A DNA stretch of 64,000 nt from Lewinellaceae bacterium (GCA_020636105.1 JACJYL010000001.1:2666001-2730000); one strand, 5' to 3'; positions 8,344 through 17,284 are shown, counted from the first letter of the stretch. Notes: generated by a model not told the origin, from the sequence alone. Translations and numbers: made by a program.

Positions 8344-10602
8344 TCATTTTATGCTCTTTTGTTCCCCTGCATTGACAAAAACAGTGTTGCCGATATTGTC
8401 ATAACCTTCAAAGACTTTTGCGCCCTGATGTTTTAAAATATCATCATTAAATCCAATGATGGTCAGGTCGGCATCGATCGATTTTTCATTGATGATGGCG
8501 CGGGTTTCTTTTTCCTCATTGCGCAATATTATTTCAATATTTTTAGGAGAAATTGGTAATTGTCCTGTTTCAATTAGCGTAAAAAGCCGGTTGCGTTCCT
8601 CTTCCGCTGTATCCTCATGAACTATGGCAAAAATCTTTATGTGCCCTTTTCTCCACTCTCTGTGCCCGAGAATGATGTAGGCAAGCAAAATCATTAAGTT
8701 GGCATTTTTAAAATCCCTGGAAGTAATCCATATGTGAATACTTTGCTTCAATCCGAAAGAGCGTTCGCTGGTACCAAGAATGACCACATCAAAATCGACG
8801 GATCGTACGAGTTTGAAGTTATCTACAATATTTATTAAATTGTCAGGATTATGCTTTGAGAATTCGAGCATCAGCAGGTTATTATCCGTTCCTGAAATTC
8901 CGGGCAGTTGAATGACCTGCGCTATGGCGGAAGTATAGGAAGGACTGATCAGGGTATCGATGTAAATGTTACTGCCACTTGATTCAGCCATTTGGATAAG
9001 CCTGGTTTTAGCTTTATCGGCTTCAGATTTTGTGGCCTTCGAAAGATACCCGTCAATTTTATGAATATAGGTACCAAAACCGTATTTCTGAGACAACCAT
9101 CGTAAAAAATCAAATGCGGCAAGGCGATCAAAAGAGTGTTCTGAAATACATACAATGGATGGTCTCCAGCTCGCAGACTGTTCTTTTTCCGTTTTTTGCA
9201 TAAATACGCTCAACTGTCGGCTTATCTGAAAAATAACCCCCTGGAAAATAACGGCAAGGTTCTTCTTATCAGGATTAAAATAACTCACTCCAATATAAAT
9301 GAGCACCATAAAAACGACGGCTAAAAAAGCATACCCGGGATTCATGAAAAACATTAATCCAAAACTGGCCAATGCTCCGAACAGCGAGAGGTACCAGCGT
9401 GATTTAAAGGTAGGCCTGTAAGAAGGATCCGCCGCAAAATGCTGCAAAAAGGAGATTAAACACAGAGAGCCATAAGTCACCATGAAAAACATGGATATGA
9501 TGCCCGCTACGGCATTCAGTCCGCCCATTAAGACAAATACAAAGGCAATAGATACGGTAATTAGAGTAGCGTTAAAGGGGTCATCCCCCTTTCCTTTTCC
9601 TTTGGACAACCACAGGTTCAATTTTTTGGACGGCATCAAATGGTCGCGGGCAATAGCCTGGAGCGTTCTCGGAGCCACCATTATGGAGCCAAGTGCAGAA
9701 GATATGGTAGCGGCAGCCAGCCCCACAGGAATGAGCCACCAGCCTTGCCAGGCGATCTTTGCCATGACAAGTTCATCTGTATTGGCCAGGTCAATGGGGC
9801 TGGCACTTATGGTGAGCTTATAGGCAATGAAAAAATAAATAACCATCCCGGTAAGCGTTCCGGCAAGTGTACCAATCGGTATTGATTTGCCTGGATTTTG
9901 TAGATCTCCGGAAAGCCCCACACCGGCCGTCATCCCGGTAAACGCAGGAAAAATGATGGCAAAAACAATAAAGAAACTATCCGATTTTTTTCCAAGGTCA
10001 GCAATATTTCTTAATGGATCAAAAGCATTATTCATCGCAAAATCAGTTTGCCCGGCAAAAAATGCCACCAGGGCTATAAACAGTATAGCCACGACGATAT
10101 AAAGGGTTTTTACCCCCAAATCTGCTCCTTTCGTCAAAACGATCGCCGTTAAAAGGAATAGCGCCGGGATACTCACCGTTTGATTTAGGGAAAGCAGGTA
10201 TCTTAGGGTTGAATTCAATTCATAATTTGCGAGAAGATATTCGAAAAATGATGAAAAAGCTTCAGAAAAGGCAATGATATAAAAGGCTACGCTAATGGCC
10301 TGTGAAAAATATAAGGCAATTCCTATTGATGAGCCGATGGCCAGCCCAAACGAACGGGAAATGATAAAGTACTCTCCTCCTCCTTCAACCTTTTGGTTCG
10401 TGGCAATCTCAGCAATTGCCATCGCTGTTGGGATGGTTACGGCATGCCCGACCAAAATAATGACCATCGTGCCGATAAAGCCGACGTTTCCCACCGCATA
10501 CCCAAAACGTAAAAACATTACGGCCCCGAGAATGGTGGAAATAGCGGTAAAAAAAACAGGCGCTGTTCCGAATTTTCGCTGTAGGGACAAATTAGTACTC
10601 AT
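8344..10602 (-). CDS. APC-superfamily transporter, SLC12 (cation-chloride cotransporter)-like
   Basis: Integral membrane protein of 752 aa. The first about 460 residues carry roughly twelve membrane helices of the amino acid-polyamine-organocation fold (first helix TAISTILGAVMFLRFG, then EGGGEYFIISRSFG). The C-terminal about 280 residues are soluble and resemble the cytoplasmic domain of SLC12 Na-K-Cl cotransporters (for example WITSRDFKNANLMILLAYII and a late DADLTIIGF strand). The substrate cannot be read from sequence; chloride with Na+/K+ is the homology-based guess, an amino acid the alternative. I start at MSTNLSLQRKF: a longer frame reaches 10665, but the promoter box at 10667-10674 would place the transcript start downstream of that codon. 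The gene converges on the HD-Pycsar gene. Confidence 0.8.
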   Translation of the reverse strand: MSTNLSLQRKFGTAPVFFTAISTILGAVMFLRFGYAVGNVGFIGTMVIILVGHAVTIPTAMAIAEIATNQKVEGGGEYFIISRSFGLAIGSSIGIALYFSQAISVAFYIIAFSEAFSSFFEYLLANYELNSTLRYLLSLNQTVSIPALFLLTAIVLTKGADLGVKTLYIVVAILFIALVAFFAGQTDFAMNNAFDPLRNIADLGKKSDSFFIVFAIIFPAFTGMTAGVGLSGDLQNPGKSIPIGTLAGTLTGMVIYFFIAYKLTISASPIDLANTDELVMAKIAWQGWWLIPVGLAAATISSALGSIMVAPRTLQAIARDHLMPSKKLNLWLSKGKGKGDDPFNATLITVSIAFVFVLMGGLNAVAGIISMFFMVTYGSLCLISFLQHFAADPSYRPTFKSRWYLSLFGALASFGLMFFMNPGYAFLAVVFMVLIYIGVSYFNPDKKNLAVIFQGVIFQISRQLSVFMQKTEKEQSASWRPSIVCISEHSFDRLAAFDFLRWLSQKYGFGTYIHKIDGYLSKATKSEADKAKTRLIQMAESSGSNIYIDTLISPSYTSAIAQVIQLPGISGTDNNLLMLEFSKHNPDNLINIVDNFKLVRSVDFDVVILGTSERSFGLKQSIHIWITSRDFKNANLMILLAYIILGHREWRKGHIKIFAIVHEDTAEEERNRLFTLIETGQLPISPKNIEIILRNEEKETRAIINEKSIDADLTIIGFNDDILKHQGAKVFEGYDNIGNTVFVNAGEQKSIK

Positions 10603-10666
10603 ATTGACATTTTTGGATTTGACAAGCCAATTAATTACGTATTTAGGACAAAAGATAAGATTCAAG

Positions 10667-10698
10667 CAAATGTAAACCCTGCCTGCAGACGCAGCAAA
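10667..10698 (-). promoter_or_regulatory. Bacteroidota-type promoter of the SLC12-like transporter gene
   Basis: On the minus strand a TACATTTG box (10667-10674) matches the -7 consensus TAnnTTTG, with TTTG at 10695-10698 (20-nt spacing) as the -33 element. The -33 element lies inside a CCTGCC palindromic repeat copy. Confidence 0.5.
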
Positions 10699-10705
10699 GC
10701 AGGTT
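10674..10705. repeat. CCTGCC palindromic repeat, copy 2 (degenerate)
   Basis: The core AAACCCTGCCTGCAGACGCA ends in GCAGGTTT. It shares CTGCCTGCAGACGCAG with the copy at 50506-50533. AAACC.TGC and GCAGGTTT form the outer stem with one bulged base. It overlaps the promoter of the transporter gene. Confidence 0.5.
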
Positions 10706-10862
10706 TGAAATTACTTATTTTTAGCAATTTAGAAGATTAAGAATGTCAATTTGTTTTTTATCGTTCCTTAAGGAACAAATTTGCGAACCATTCTACCGAA
10801 AAGAAGGAGGCAGCTAAGGATCATCTCAATGGAATGCATAAAATCAATTGAGTATAAAATGA

Positions 10863-10904
10863 GCATCGCCACAAACCATTCTGAGGTTGTGGCGATGCCT
10901 TTTT
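10863..10904 (+). terminator. Strong plus-strand terminator with no upstream gene
   Basis: A perfect 12-bp stem (GCATCGCCACAA at 10863-10874, TTGTGGCGATGC at 10887-10898) with a 12-nt loop is followed by a T run on the plus strand. The only plus-strand frame over it (10781-10993) runs through the hairpin and looks non-coding. The 300-bp gap from 10706 to 11004 holds nothing else I can identify. Confidence 0.65.
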
Positions 10905-11004
10905 CTGTTGATATTGAAAATAGCAGAAATAAACCCAGCGCTTCATTTTTTTTCCCTCACACTAAAAACATGTCCGGGGTAAGAGGAGACTGAATTTTTC
11001 TGAA

Positions 11005-11736
11005 TTATTTCCGACGATGAGTATTGCTCCCCCCACGGCTACCGCCTTTTGACTTATAAGCATTGCCGGTTCTGCCGCCTGTACGTCCGGAATTGGTGCG
11101 CGCGCCTTGCCGACTCCCTCCCGTACGACCGCCTGATGATGGTCTTTTGTTTCCTGTAGTCATATAACTGGACAGGTTGTCGATAGATACATCACTCGGG
11201 ATACGGAGTTTTCCATCAGAAAGCGACTCCAGGTCAGCCTTGATCACTTCATCACTGACATACAGATCTTTATTCCAGGTGCGGTAAGCCAGTTTCATAT
11301 AAGAACCGATTACCGCGACAAACCCGTCTCTGACAGGCCCTTCTTCCATGGCAACCGCTTTTTCGATCAATTGTTGTACGTTCAGCCCATAATGACGGAA
11401 CTTTGCTACGGAATTTGAATAAGGTACTCTTTCAGGATATTTACGTTCATCTCTTTTAGTAGGTCTCTCCCCTATCGGAGGATTCACCTCAATTTCATAC
11501 TTGGCAATCCTGAAGAAATGTTTCCACAACTTTTCTTCGTAATCTTCAAGATTTTTACTTTGAGGGTTCATTTGCATCATCAAACGAGTCAACCTTTCGG
11601 CAAACACCTGCCTTTCTTCAGGGTCCTCGATCGTTTTGGCATAGTTGATCAAATTCTGAACGTGTCTTCCGTATTCCGGAATAATGAGATTCTCTTTGCT
11701 GGAATTATAATCCAAATCTATCTCTTTCATCTGCAA
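11005..11736 (-). CDS. DUF4290 domain-containing protein
   Basis: Protein of 243 aa of the DUF4290 family, known only from Bacteroidota and of unknown function. The conserved part covers about residues 5-185 (LIIPEYGRHVQNLINYAK, then RLMMQMNPQ, then WKHFFRIAKYEI). The last about 45 residues are a Gly/Arg/Ser/Thr-rich tail with repeated GRTGG units, resembling disordered RNA-binding tails; that reading is inference. It lies 62 bp downstream of glmS on the same strand and is probably cotranscribed with it. The start could also be the second Met at residue 3. Confidence 0.85.
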   Translation of the reverse strand: MQMKEIDLDYNSSKENLIIPEYGRHVQNLINYAKTIEDPEERQVFAERLTRLMMQMNPQSKNLEDYEEKLWKHFFRIAKYEIEVNPPIGERPTKRDERKYPERVPYSNSVAKFRHYGLNVQQLIEKAVAMEEGPVRDGFVAVIGSYMKLAYRTWNKDLYVSDEVIKADLESLSDGKLRIPSDVSIDNLSSYMTTGNKRPSSGGRTGGSRQGARTNSGRTGGRTGNAYKSKGGSRGGSNTHRRK

Positions 11737-11798
11737 AATATTATCTTTTTTTAAGCGCCAGCAGGAACCCTTCCTTCTAACGCTGATTTTTTAATTGG

Positions 11799-13646
11799 TT
11801 ATTCTACCGTTACCGACTTAGCTAAATTTCTCGGTTGATCCACGTTGCATCCTCTCATTACCGCAATATGGTAAGAAAGCAATTGCATGGGGATCACCGA
11901 CAATAACGGCGTTAACGGTTCTAAAGTATCAGGAATTTCAATGGTATGATCTGCGATCTTACTAATGGTTTTATCTCCTTCTGTAACAATAGCTACTACA
12001 AAGCCTTTTCTTGCTTTTACTTCCTGAATATTGGTCACAACTTTTTCGTAAGCGCTCTTATTGGTAGCGATTACAAAAACGGGCATTTGCTCATCAATCA
12101 GCGCAATCGGACCATGTTTCATTTCAGCAGCCGGGTATCCTTCAGCGTGAATATACGATATTTCTTTCAATTTCAATGCTCCTTCGAGCGCCACAGGAAA
12201 ATTATACCCGCGACCAAGGTAAAGCGCATTCTGCCTGTTCTTGATTTCCGAGGCAATATACTGGATATGCGCATCACTTTTTTTCAATACTTTTTCAACT
12301 TTCCCCGGGATGGCTTTCAATTCATTGAGCAACTCATTAAAATAAGTTTCTTCAATGGTCCCACGCTTTTTAGCGATGACCAGCGCCATTAAAGTCAACA
12401 AGGTCACTTGTCCTGTAAAAGCTTTTGTCGAAGCCACTCCGATTTCCGGACCAGCGTGGATATACGAGCCGGCATCGGTGATTCTTGCAATGGAAGACCC
12501 CACTGCATTTACGATGCCCAGGGTAAGGGCTCCCTTTTCTTTGGCCAGTTCCAGGGCGGCAAGCGTATCTGCTGTTTCTCCGGATTGGGAAATGGCGATC
12601 ACCACGTCCTTATCGGTAATAATGGGATTACGATAACGCAACTCGGAAGCATATTCCACTTCAACAGGCATTCGGGCCAGTTCTTCAAAGAGGTATTCCC
12701 CGATCAACCCCGAGTGCCAGGATGTGCCGCAAGCCGCAATGATGATACGATGGGCATTGGCCAGGCGGTCGATACAATCTTCTATTCCTCCCAATTTGAT
12801 CCAGCCTTCTTCAGCATTCACCCTTCCTCGCATACAATCGGCAATGGTATTAGGTTGTTCGTGGATCTCCTTAAGCATAAAATGATCATATCCCCCCTTC
12901 TCCAGTGCTTCGATCTTCATATCCAGCTCATGAATAAAAGGACTTTGCACTTCGTTATCCACGATGGTCTTGATTTCTAGCTCCTGGTTTCTGGTGATCA
13001 CGGCGATTTCTTCCTCTTTCAGGTAGATTACCCTGTTGGTATATTCTACTAGGGGCGTAGCATCTGAAGCAACAAAATAGTCTTTATTTTTTCCAATACC
13101 GATCACCAGGGGACTACTTTTCTTGGCGGCCACCAGCTTGTCAGGATCTTTTTTATCCATCACGACGATGGCATAAGCTCCCACAACACGTTTCAGGGCC
13201 AGCCGAACCGCTTCTTCAAGATCGAGATTACCTCGTTCCTGGAATGCTTCGATCAGATGAACCAGAACTTCAGTATCGGTTTGAGATACAAATTTATGAC
13301 CTTCCTTTTCCAGTGCTGCTTTCAGAGAAGCATAATTTTCAATAATTCCGTTGTGCACCAAAACCAAGTTGCCGTTCCCGGAGGAATGAGGATGGGCGTT
13401 GACATCATTGGGCTCTCCATGGGTAGCCCAGCGAGTATGCCCTATACCTATGTTACCTTTTGTGGATTTGTCTGCAGTAAAATGCTCGAGCTCACTAACC
13501 TTGCCTTGCTTTTTGTAAACATTAAGCTCGCCGTTCAATAAGGCCACTCCCGCACTGTCATATCCACGATACTCGAGTCGTTTCAGTCCCTTAATTAAGA
13601 CCGGATAAGCCTCCAAATCTCCAAGGTAAGCAACAATTCCACACAT
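11799..13646 (-). CDS. glmS: Glutamine-fructose-6-phosphate aminotransferase (isomerizing)
   Basis: Makes glucosamine-6-phosphate from fructose-6-phosphate and glutamine, the first step toward UDP-GlcNAc for peptidoglycan and lipopolysaccharide. I start at MCGIVAY so that Cys2 becomes the N-terminal nucleophile of the glutaminase domain; the longer frame from 13703 would bury it. The glutaminase domain follows (YRGYDSAGV, GHTRWATHG, about 1-220), then two SIS sugar-isomerase domains (CGTSWHSG and SQSGETADT; then GRGYNFPVALEGALKLKE), and the invariant C-terminal LAKSVTVE. At 615 aa it has the usual length. A promoter with both boxes lies at 13701-13729. I found no glmS ribozyme-like leader. 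Confidence 0.97.
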   Translation of the reverse strand: MCGIVAYLGDLEAYPVLIKGLKRLEYRGYDSAGVALLNGELNVYKKQGKVSELEHFTADKSTKGNIGIGHTRWATHGEPNDVNAHPHSSGNGNLVLVHNGIIENYASLKAALEKEGHKFVSQTDTEVLVHLIEAFQERGNLDLEEAVRLALKRVVGAYAIVVMDKKDPDKLVAAKKSSPLVIGIGKNKDYFVASDATPLVEYTNRVIYLKEEEIAVITRNQELEIKTIVDNEVQSPFIHELDMKIEALEKGGYDHFMLKEIHEQPNTIADCMRGRVNAEEGWIKLGGIEDCIDRLANAHRIIIAACGTSWHSGLIGEYLFEELARMPVEVEYASELRYRNPIITDKDVVIAISQSGETADTLAALELAKEKGALTLGIVNAVGSSIARITDAGSYIHAGPEIGVASTKAFTGQVTLLTLMALVIAKKRGTIEETYFNELLNELKAIPGKVEKVLKKSDAHIQYIASEIKNRQNALYLGRGYNFPVALEGALKLKEISYIHAEGYPAAEMKHGPIALIDEQMPVFVIATNKSAYEKVVTNIQEVKARKGFVVAIVTEGDKTISKIADHTIEIPDTLEPLTPLLSVIPMQLLSYHIAVMRGCNVDQPRNLAKSVTVE

Positions 13647-13700
13647 GATAAAAAGCATTTTTCGCAGGTGGGCCTGAGGTAGCCTCACCTTTTGTTCACT

Positions 13701-13729
13701 CAAAAATAAACCTAAATATACATAGGCAA
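13701..13729 (-). promoter_or_regulatory. Promoter of glmS
   Basis: On the minus strand TATTTTTG (13701-13708) fits the -7 consensus, and TTG (13727-13729) lies 18 nt upstream. The predicted transcript start near 13694 falls after the longer possible start codon at 13703, which supports the MCGIVAY start. Confidence 0.5.
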
Positions 13730-13751
13730 CGTATGAAACCTTAAAAAGATT

Positions 13752-15131
13752 TTACTGCTTGGTAAAATGCAGGTTTATTTTTATCGGATATTGTTCATGT
13801 GATCCTCCGTAAATAGCTACCTGTCCAAGATTTAAAGCCCTGCGATAAGTAGTCAGATAAATTACCGGAGGTTCAACCCCGTCAATCATATCCTGCATAT
13901 GGCTGGAGATATTGATTTTATAACTATCGGGATGCCCATCGGTTCCCTTGACAATGGTGCCGCCGTAGGAAGCATCGAGATCTGAGGCAAATGAAACGTC
14001 AGAAATAACGCCCAGGTTACCATCATCATCCAAAGTTGAAACAATAATGCGCTCCACCGGAGCATAAACATCGTAATTAAAACCAGGCAATTCAGCAATA
14101 GTGAGCTCCAGTTCAGCTTTATTGACAATGAGTCCCTTATTATCTGTTACAAAAGGCAGTTCAAGCTTGGTGTACAGTCCTTCCATTCCTTGCATAAAAA
14201 CAAGGGAATCCCTGTCCGGATTATTAATATAATCTCCTACAGGAGAAGCGAAGTGATCATTTTTAAGAGTAGCGGCGCGCATTCGATAAGAATTGAACGG
14301 AAACCTGTACTGGGCAGGATCTCCCCCTCCAACCGGAGAATAATACAAATACAAACCTGCTACGGCATCACTTCCTGAAACTAGAAGATCCAGGGCCAGA
14401 AGGCCGTCATTTTCAGAAATAGGCTCTATCGAAAATCCGGGAAAAAAATCCACAAAAGAACTGTCACTTACGTAAACGAGAGAATCCGCATCCAGGAATT
14501 TTTGTCCAAACTGGTTGGGCAGTTTTAGTCTTATGTGAGGAAAAGAAACAGTATCCCTGACCCCAGCGGAATAATCATCTACGCTGATGGTGTCAAAACG
14601 GGGAAAGATTTCAAAGATGGTTTCTCCCGGCAAACCCACCCCATCGGGAACCGTCTGAAAAATGGCATTGGAAAATTGTTCATCAATCGGATCGAACGCA
14701 TCAGCCAATTGAGAAACTCTCACCACAAAGGGGTGATCATAAGAAACATTCCCGTAGAAATAATTTGAATCAAGCCCCATGACCAAAACGGCAGAATCAA
14801 GGACCATACCATCGAATTCAGGCCTAAGTACGGTTACCCCGGAGGCGGTCCGTATCATGCCGACCTGACCGTAAAACGAGGCGGTGGACCTGCCAAAAAA
14901 AGGATCTTTGTAATCGCCCAGCAAATAGCCATCCAGATAGGTCAAATACTGGTGCGTCCTCACGGAATCCCCTTTAATAGTAGTAGAAACAATCGTAATG
15001 GTATCGGTAAATCCTACGTCAATTAGATCCTGATCCAGTAATTCTGAACCGATTTCCGTGGGATCGATGCATGAAGGCATAAAGAGTACCACCAAAGAGA
15101 TTGAAAACAAAGCAGCAATGTATAGTTTCAT
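13752..15131 (-). CDS. DUF4270 family outer-membrane lipoprotein
   Basis: Secreted lipoprotein of 459 aa, starting MKLYIAALFS, with a lipobox ending at Cys21 (LFMPSC). The body is the DUF4270 domain, a Bacteroidota family of unknown function with many beta strands (conserved DPTEIGSELL and TYLDGYLLGDYKDPFFG near the N-terminus). The neighbours glmS and the short glycogen synthase keep an order common in Bacteroidota, which suggests an envelope or surface-glycan role, though this is not demonstrated. I trimmed nine residues from the longest frame so the signal peptide begins at its natural Met. Confidence 0.85.
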   Translation of the reverse strand: MKLYIAALFSISLVVLFMPSCIDPTEIGSELLDQDLIDVGFTDTITIVSTTIKGDSVRTHQYLTYLDGYLLGDYKDPFFGRSTASFYGQVGMIRTASGVTVLRPEFDGMVLDSAVLVMGLDSNYFYGNVSYDHPFVVRVSQLADAFDPIDEQFSNAIFQTVPDGVGLPGETIFEIFPRFDTISVDDYSAGVRDTVSFPHIRLKLPNQFGQKFLDADSLVYVSDSSFVDFFPGFSIEPISENDGLLALDLLVSGSDAVAGLYLYYSPVGGGDPAQYRFPFNSYRMRAATLKNDHFASPVGDYINNPDRDSLVFMQGMEGLYTKLELPFVTDNKGLIVNKAELELTIAELPGFNYDVYAPVERIIVSTLDDDGNLGVISDVSFASDLDASYGGTIVKGTDGHPDSYKINISSHMQDMIDGVEPPVIYLTTYRRALNLGQVAIYGGSHEQYPIKINLHFTKQ

Positions 15132-15257
15132 TGATAACCAATTATTTATACCTCCCAAATTATTTTTGAAGGTATCAGCACGTCAATAAATGGTAATGAC
15201 AGATGCATCATTACAAAACCAGTTTAAAAAAAATATGGAATTTTTCACTTCTCCGGA

Positions 15258-16076
15258 TCAACCTTCTACTTCTTCTTCGGTGAGGAGTTTCTTATAAAAT
15301 TCAATATAATCAGCCAGGTAGTCCTCTCCTGCTTCCAGCACCGGCACCCCGCTGTTTGCGGCAAATTCTTTAACCATTTCCGCCATTTTTTCATCGGCGA
15401 TGATTACGCCATCCGAACATTCTACGGCCCCTTTGGTTAAAACGACCTTTACCCCTTTTTGAAAAGCCATTAAATCTTCTTCCGCCAGGTTGTTGATGGA
15501 GGCCTTTTCATAAAAACTTTCATCGAAGGCCTGGGAATATTTATCCTCATAGGCAGAATAAACAACCTTTGACTGTTGGAAAAGTGGTTCTGTTTTATAG
15601 GCTTCTTTGATAAAAAGAGGGATCAGACTCGTCATCCAGCCATGGCAATGAATAATGTCAGGGGGCCAGCCAAATTTTTTAACCGTTTCAATGACTCCCT
15701 TGCAAAAGAAAATCATCCTGTCCATATTATCTTCAAAAGGCTTGCCTTCTTCATCTTCGAACATGGCCTTTCTTTTGAAAAAATCCTCATTATCCAGGAA
15801 GTAAACCTGAATCCTTGCTTCGGGCAGAGAAGCGACTTTAATTATTAACGGGTAATCATCATCATCCACAATAATATTCATTCCCGACAATCTTACCACT
15901 TCATGAAGGCGGTGTCTTCTTTCATTAATAACACCGAATCGTGGCATCAATAAACGAATTTCCATTCCTTTTTCGTGCGCATATTGGGGTAGTTTTCTAG
16001 CAATTTCACTTACCTCGGAGAGGGCAGTATATGGATGCATCTCCTGGGTAACAATCAACACTTTCTTTTTACTCAT
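15258..16076 (-). CDS. Glycogen/starch synthase, N-terminal (GT5) half only
   Basis: The 272 aa correspond to the N-terminal Rossmann domain of GT5 glycogen synthases (KKVLIVTQEMHPYTALSEVSE, IRLLMPRFGVINERRH, PDIIHCHGWMTSLIPLF). The C-terminal GT-B half with the nucleotide-sugar site is absent, and no frameshifted remainder lies downstream, so the short form looks native. Similar short forms are known in Bacteroidota next to panC and DUF4270 genes. Whether it can transfer glucose alone is doubtful; a partner protein or a regulatory role is possible. The leader contains GCGATAA/TTATCGC arms (16094-16100, 16130-16136) and a sequence shared with the Crp/Fnr gene leader. Confidence 0.8.
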   Translation of the reverse strand: MSKKKVLIVTQEMHPYTALSEVSEIARKLPQYAHEKGMEIRLLMPRFGVINERRHRLHEVVRLSGMNIIVDDDDYPLIIKVASLPEARIQVYFLDNEDFFKRKAMFEDEEGKPFEDNMDRMIFFCKGVIETVKKFGWPPDIIHCHGWMTSLIPLFIKEAYKTEPLFQQSKVVYSAYEDKYSQAFDESFYEKASINNLAEEDLMAFQKGVKVVLTKGAVECSDGVIIADEKMAEMVKEFAANSGVPVLEAGEDYLADYIEFYKKLLTEEEVEG

Positions 16077-16168
16077 TTCAAATTGTTATTTTTTGCGATA
16101 ACATGATTTCTCCTCTCATTTAAAGAGATTTATCGCATTAATACCTCATTCTTAAGAGAATAAGGGCA

Positions 16169-16176
16169 CAAAATTA
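16169..16176 (-). promoter_or_regulatory. Candidate -7 box of the short glycogen synthase gene
   Basis: TAATTTTG on the minus strand matches TAnnTTTG. No convincing -33 element is visible. It would give a leader of about 85 nt containing the inverted repeats. Confidence 0.35.
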
Positions 16177-16216
16177 GCAAAAAATGGTGACTTTTTCATA
16201 TTTCTTTCTTCCTTAA

Positions 16217-16245
16217 TTGGCTGATGCCAAAAATAACTATCTTTG
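16217..16245 (+). promoter_or_regulatory. Promoter of panC
   Basis: TTG at 16217-16219 and TATCTTTG at 16238-16245 are separated by 18 nt, a full match to the Bacteroidota -33/-7 pattern. It is divergent from the glycogen synthase gene. Confidence 0.55.
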
Positions 16246-16297
16246 CCCAAATTTTTGCTGCCCCAAATAACCATGGCAAAATCACATTCATTGCAAT

Positions 16298-17149
16298 ATG
16301 TTTATTTTCAAAAAAACAGCAGACCTTAAGGCCTTTTTAAAGAAGAATAATGCTTCAATCCACCCTATTGGATTTGTGCCAACCATGGGCGCCTTGCACG
16401 AAGGGCATTTGTCTTTAATTCGTATGTCAAAATCAAGCAATAGCCTTAGCATTTGCAGTATTTTCATCAATCCAACCCAGTTCAACCAGGCTGCCGACCT
16501 GCAGCGATACCCGAGAACTCCAAGTAATGACATAGCCCTGTTGGCAAAGGTTGGTTGTGACGTGCTTTTTTTGCCGGAGGTAAGTGAAATATACCCTCCT
16601 GGACTTGACACCACCGTGAAGATTGATTTGAACGGACTCGATAACATCATGGAAGGCGAATTTCGCCCAGGACATTTTGCCGGAGTACTGCAGGTGGTCA
16701 AACGTTTACTCGACATTATCGAACCCAACAACCTCTATCTCGGACAAAAAGATTTTCAACAGTTTTCCATCATACAACATATGATCAGGGAGCTTTCACT
16801 GCCCGTCAACCTGGTGATCGCTCCTATTATCAGAGAGCCAAACGGCCTGGCTAAAAGTTCCCGGAATGAACGCCTCAGCCCAAAACAAAAGGAACAGGCA
16901 AGCGTTATTTATGAGGCCTTGCTGGAATCAAAAGCTCAGATGGATTCCCATGATATTCCGGGGATAAAAATGAAGGCACTCCGAAATTTGAGTATCCCCG
17001 GTTTTAAGCCTGAATATTTTGAAATTGTGGACGGATCAACCCTCCTGCCTGTAAAACATAAGGATGATGCCGACTGGATCGTTGCCTGCACAGCCGTTTG
17101 GGCAGGAGAGGTGAGATTGATTGATAACATTGTCCTGAAGGAAAAATAA
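16298..17149 (+). CDS. panC: Pantothenate synthetase (pantoate-beta-alanine ligase)
   Basis: Joins pantoate and beta-alanine with ATP to give pantothenate, the precursor of coenzyme A. The adenylate-forming nucleotidyltransferase motifs are present: GFVPTMGALHEGHLSLI (the HIGH-like motif), FINPTQFN, GHFAGVLQVVKRLL, YLGQKDFQQ, and GLAKSSRNERLS (the KMSKS-like motif). The length of 283 aa is normal. The gene is divergent from the short glycogen synthase and has its own promoter. No panD follows, unlike in some relatives, so aspartate decarboxylase must be elsewhere or replaced. Confidence 0.96.
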   Translation: MFIFKKTADLKAFLKKNNASIHPIGFVPTMGALHEGHLSLIRMSKSSNSLSICSIFINPTQFNQAADLQRYPRTPSNDIALLAKVGCDVLFLPEVSEIYPPGLDTTVKIDLNGLDNIMEGEFRPGHFAGVLQVVKRLLDIIEPNNLYLGQKDFQQFSIIQHMIRELSLPVNLVIAPIIREPNGLAKSSRNERLSPKQKEQASVIYEALLESKAQMDSHDIPGIKMKALRNLSIPGFKPEYFEIVDGSTLLPVKHKDDADWIVACTAVWAGEVRLIDNIVLKEK

Positions 17150-17284
17150 ACGGGAGAGCAACAATATCTTCTACATCCTGTTTTCACGACAGGTTCCCGA
17201 TAAAGGGTGTCTGAAAAGTGATCATGAGGATTAAACATTGTACCAGGGTTCGAAAAGCTATGAATTAAAAAAATAACAGATAAT

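Noticed and set aside
10781..10993. 70-residue plus-strand frame
   Set aside because: It spans the strong terminator hairpin and shows no protein-like pattern; the hairpin explains the sequence better.
13647..13751. glmS ribozyme or riboswitch upstream of glmS
   Set aside because: The interval is only about 100 bp, holds a promoter and shows no ribozyme-like conserved core.
15258..16076. Glycogen synthase broken by a frameshift
   Set aside because: The sequence downstream belongs to the DUF4270 gene and no second-half remnant is present, so the short form appears native.
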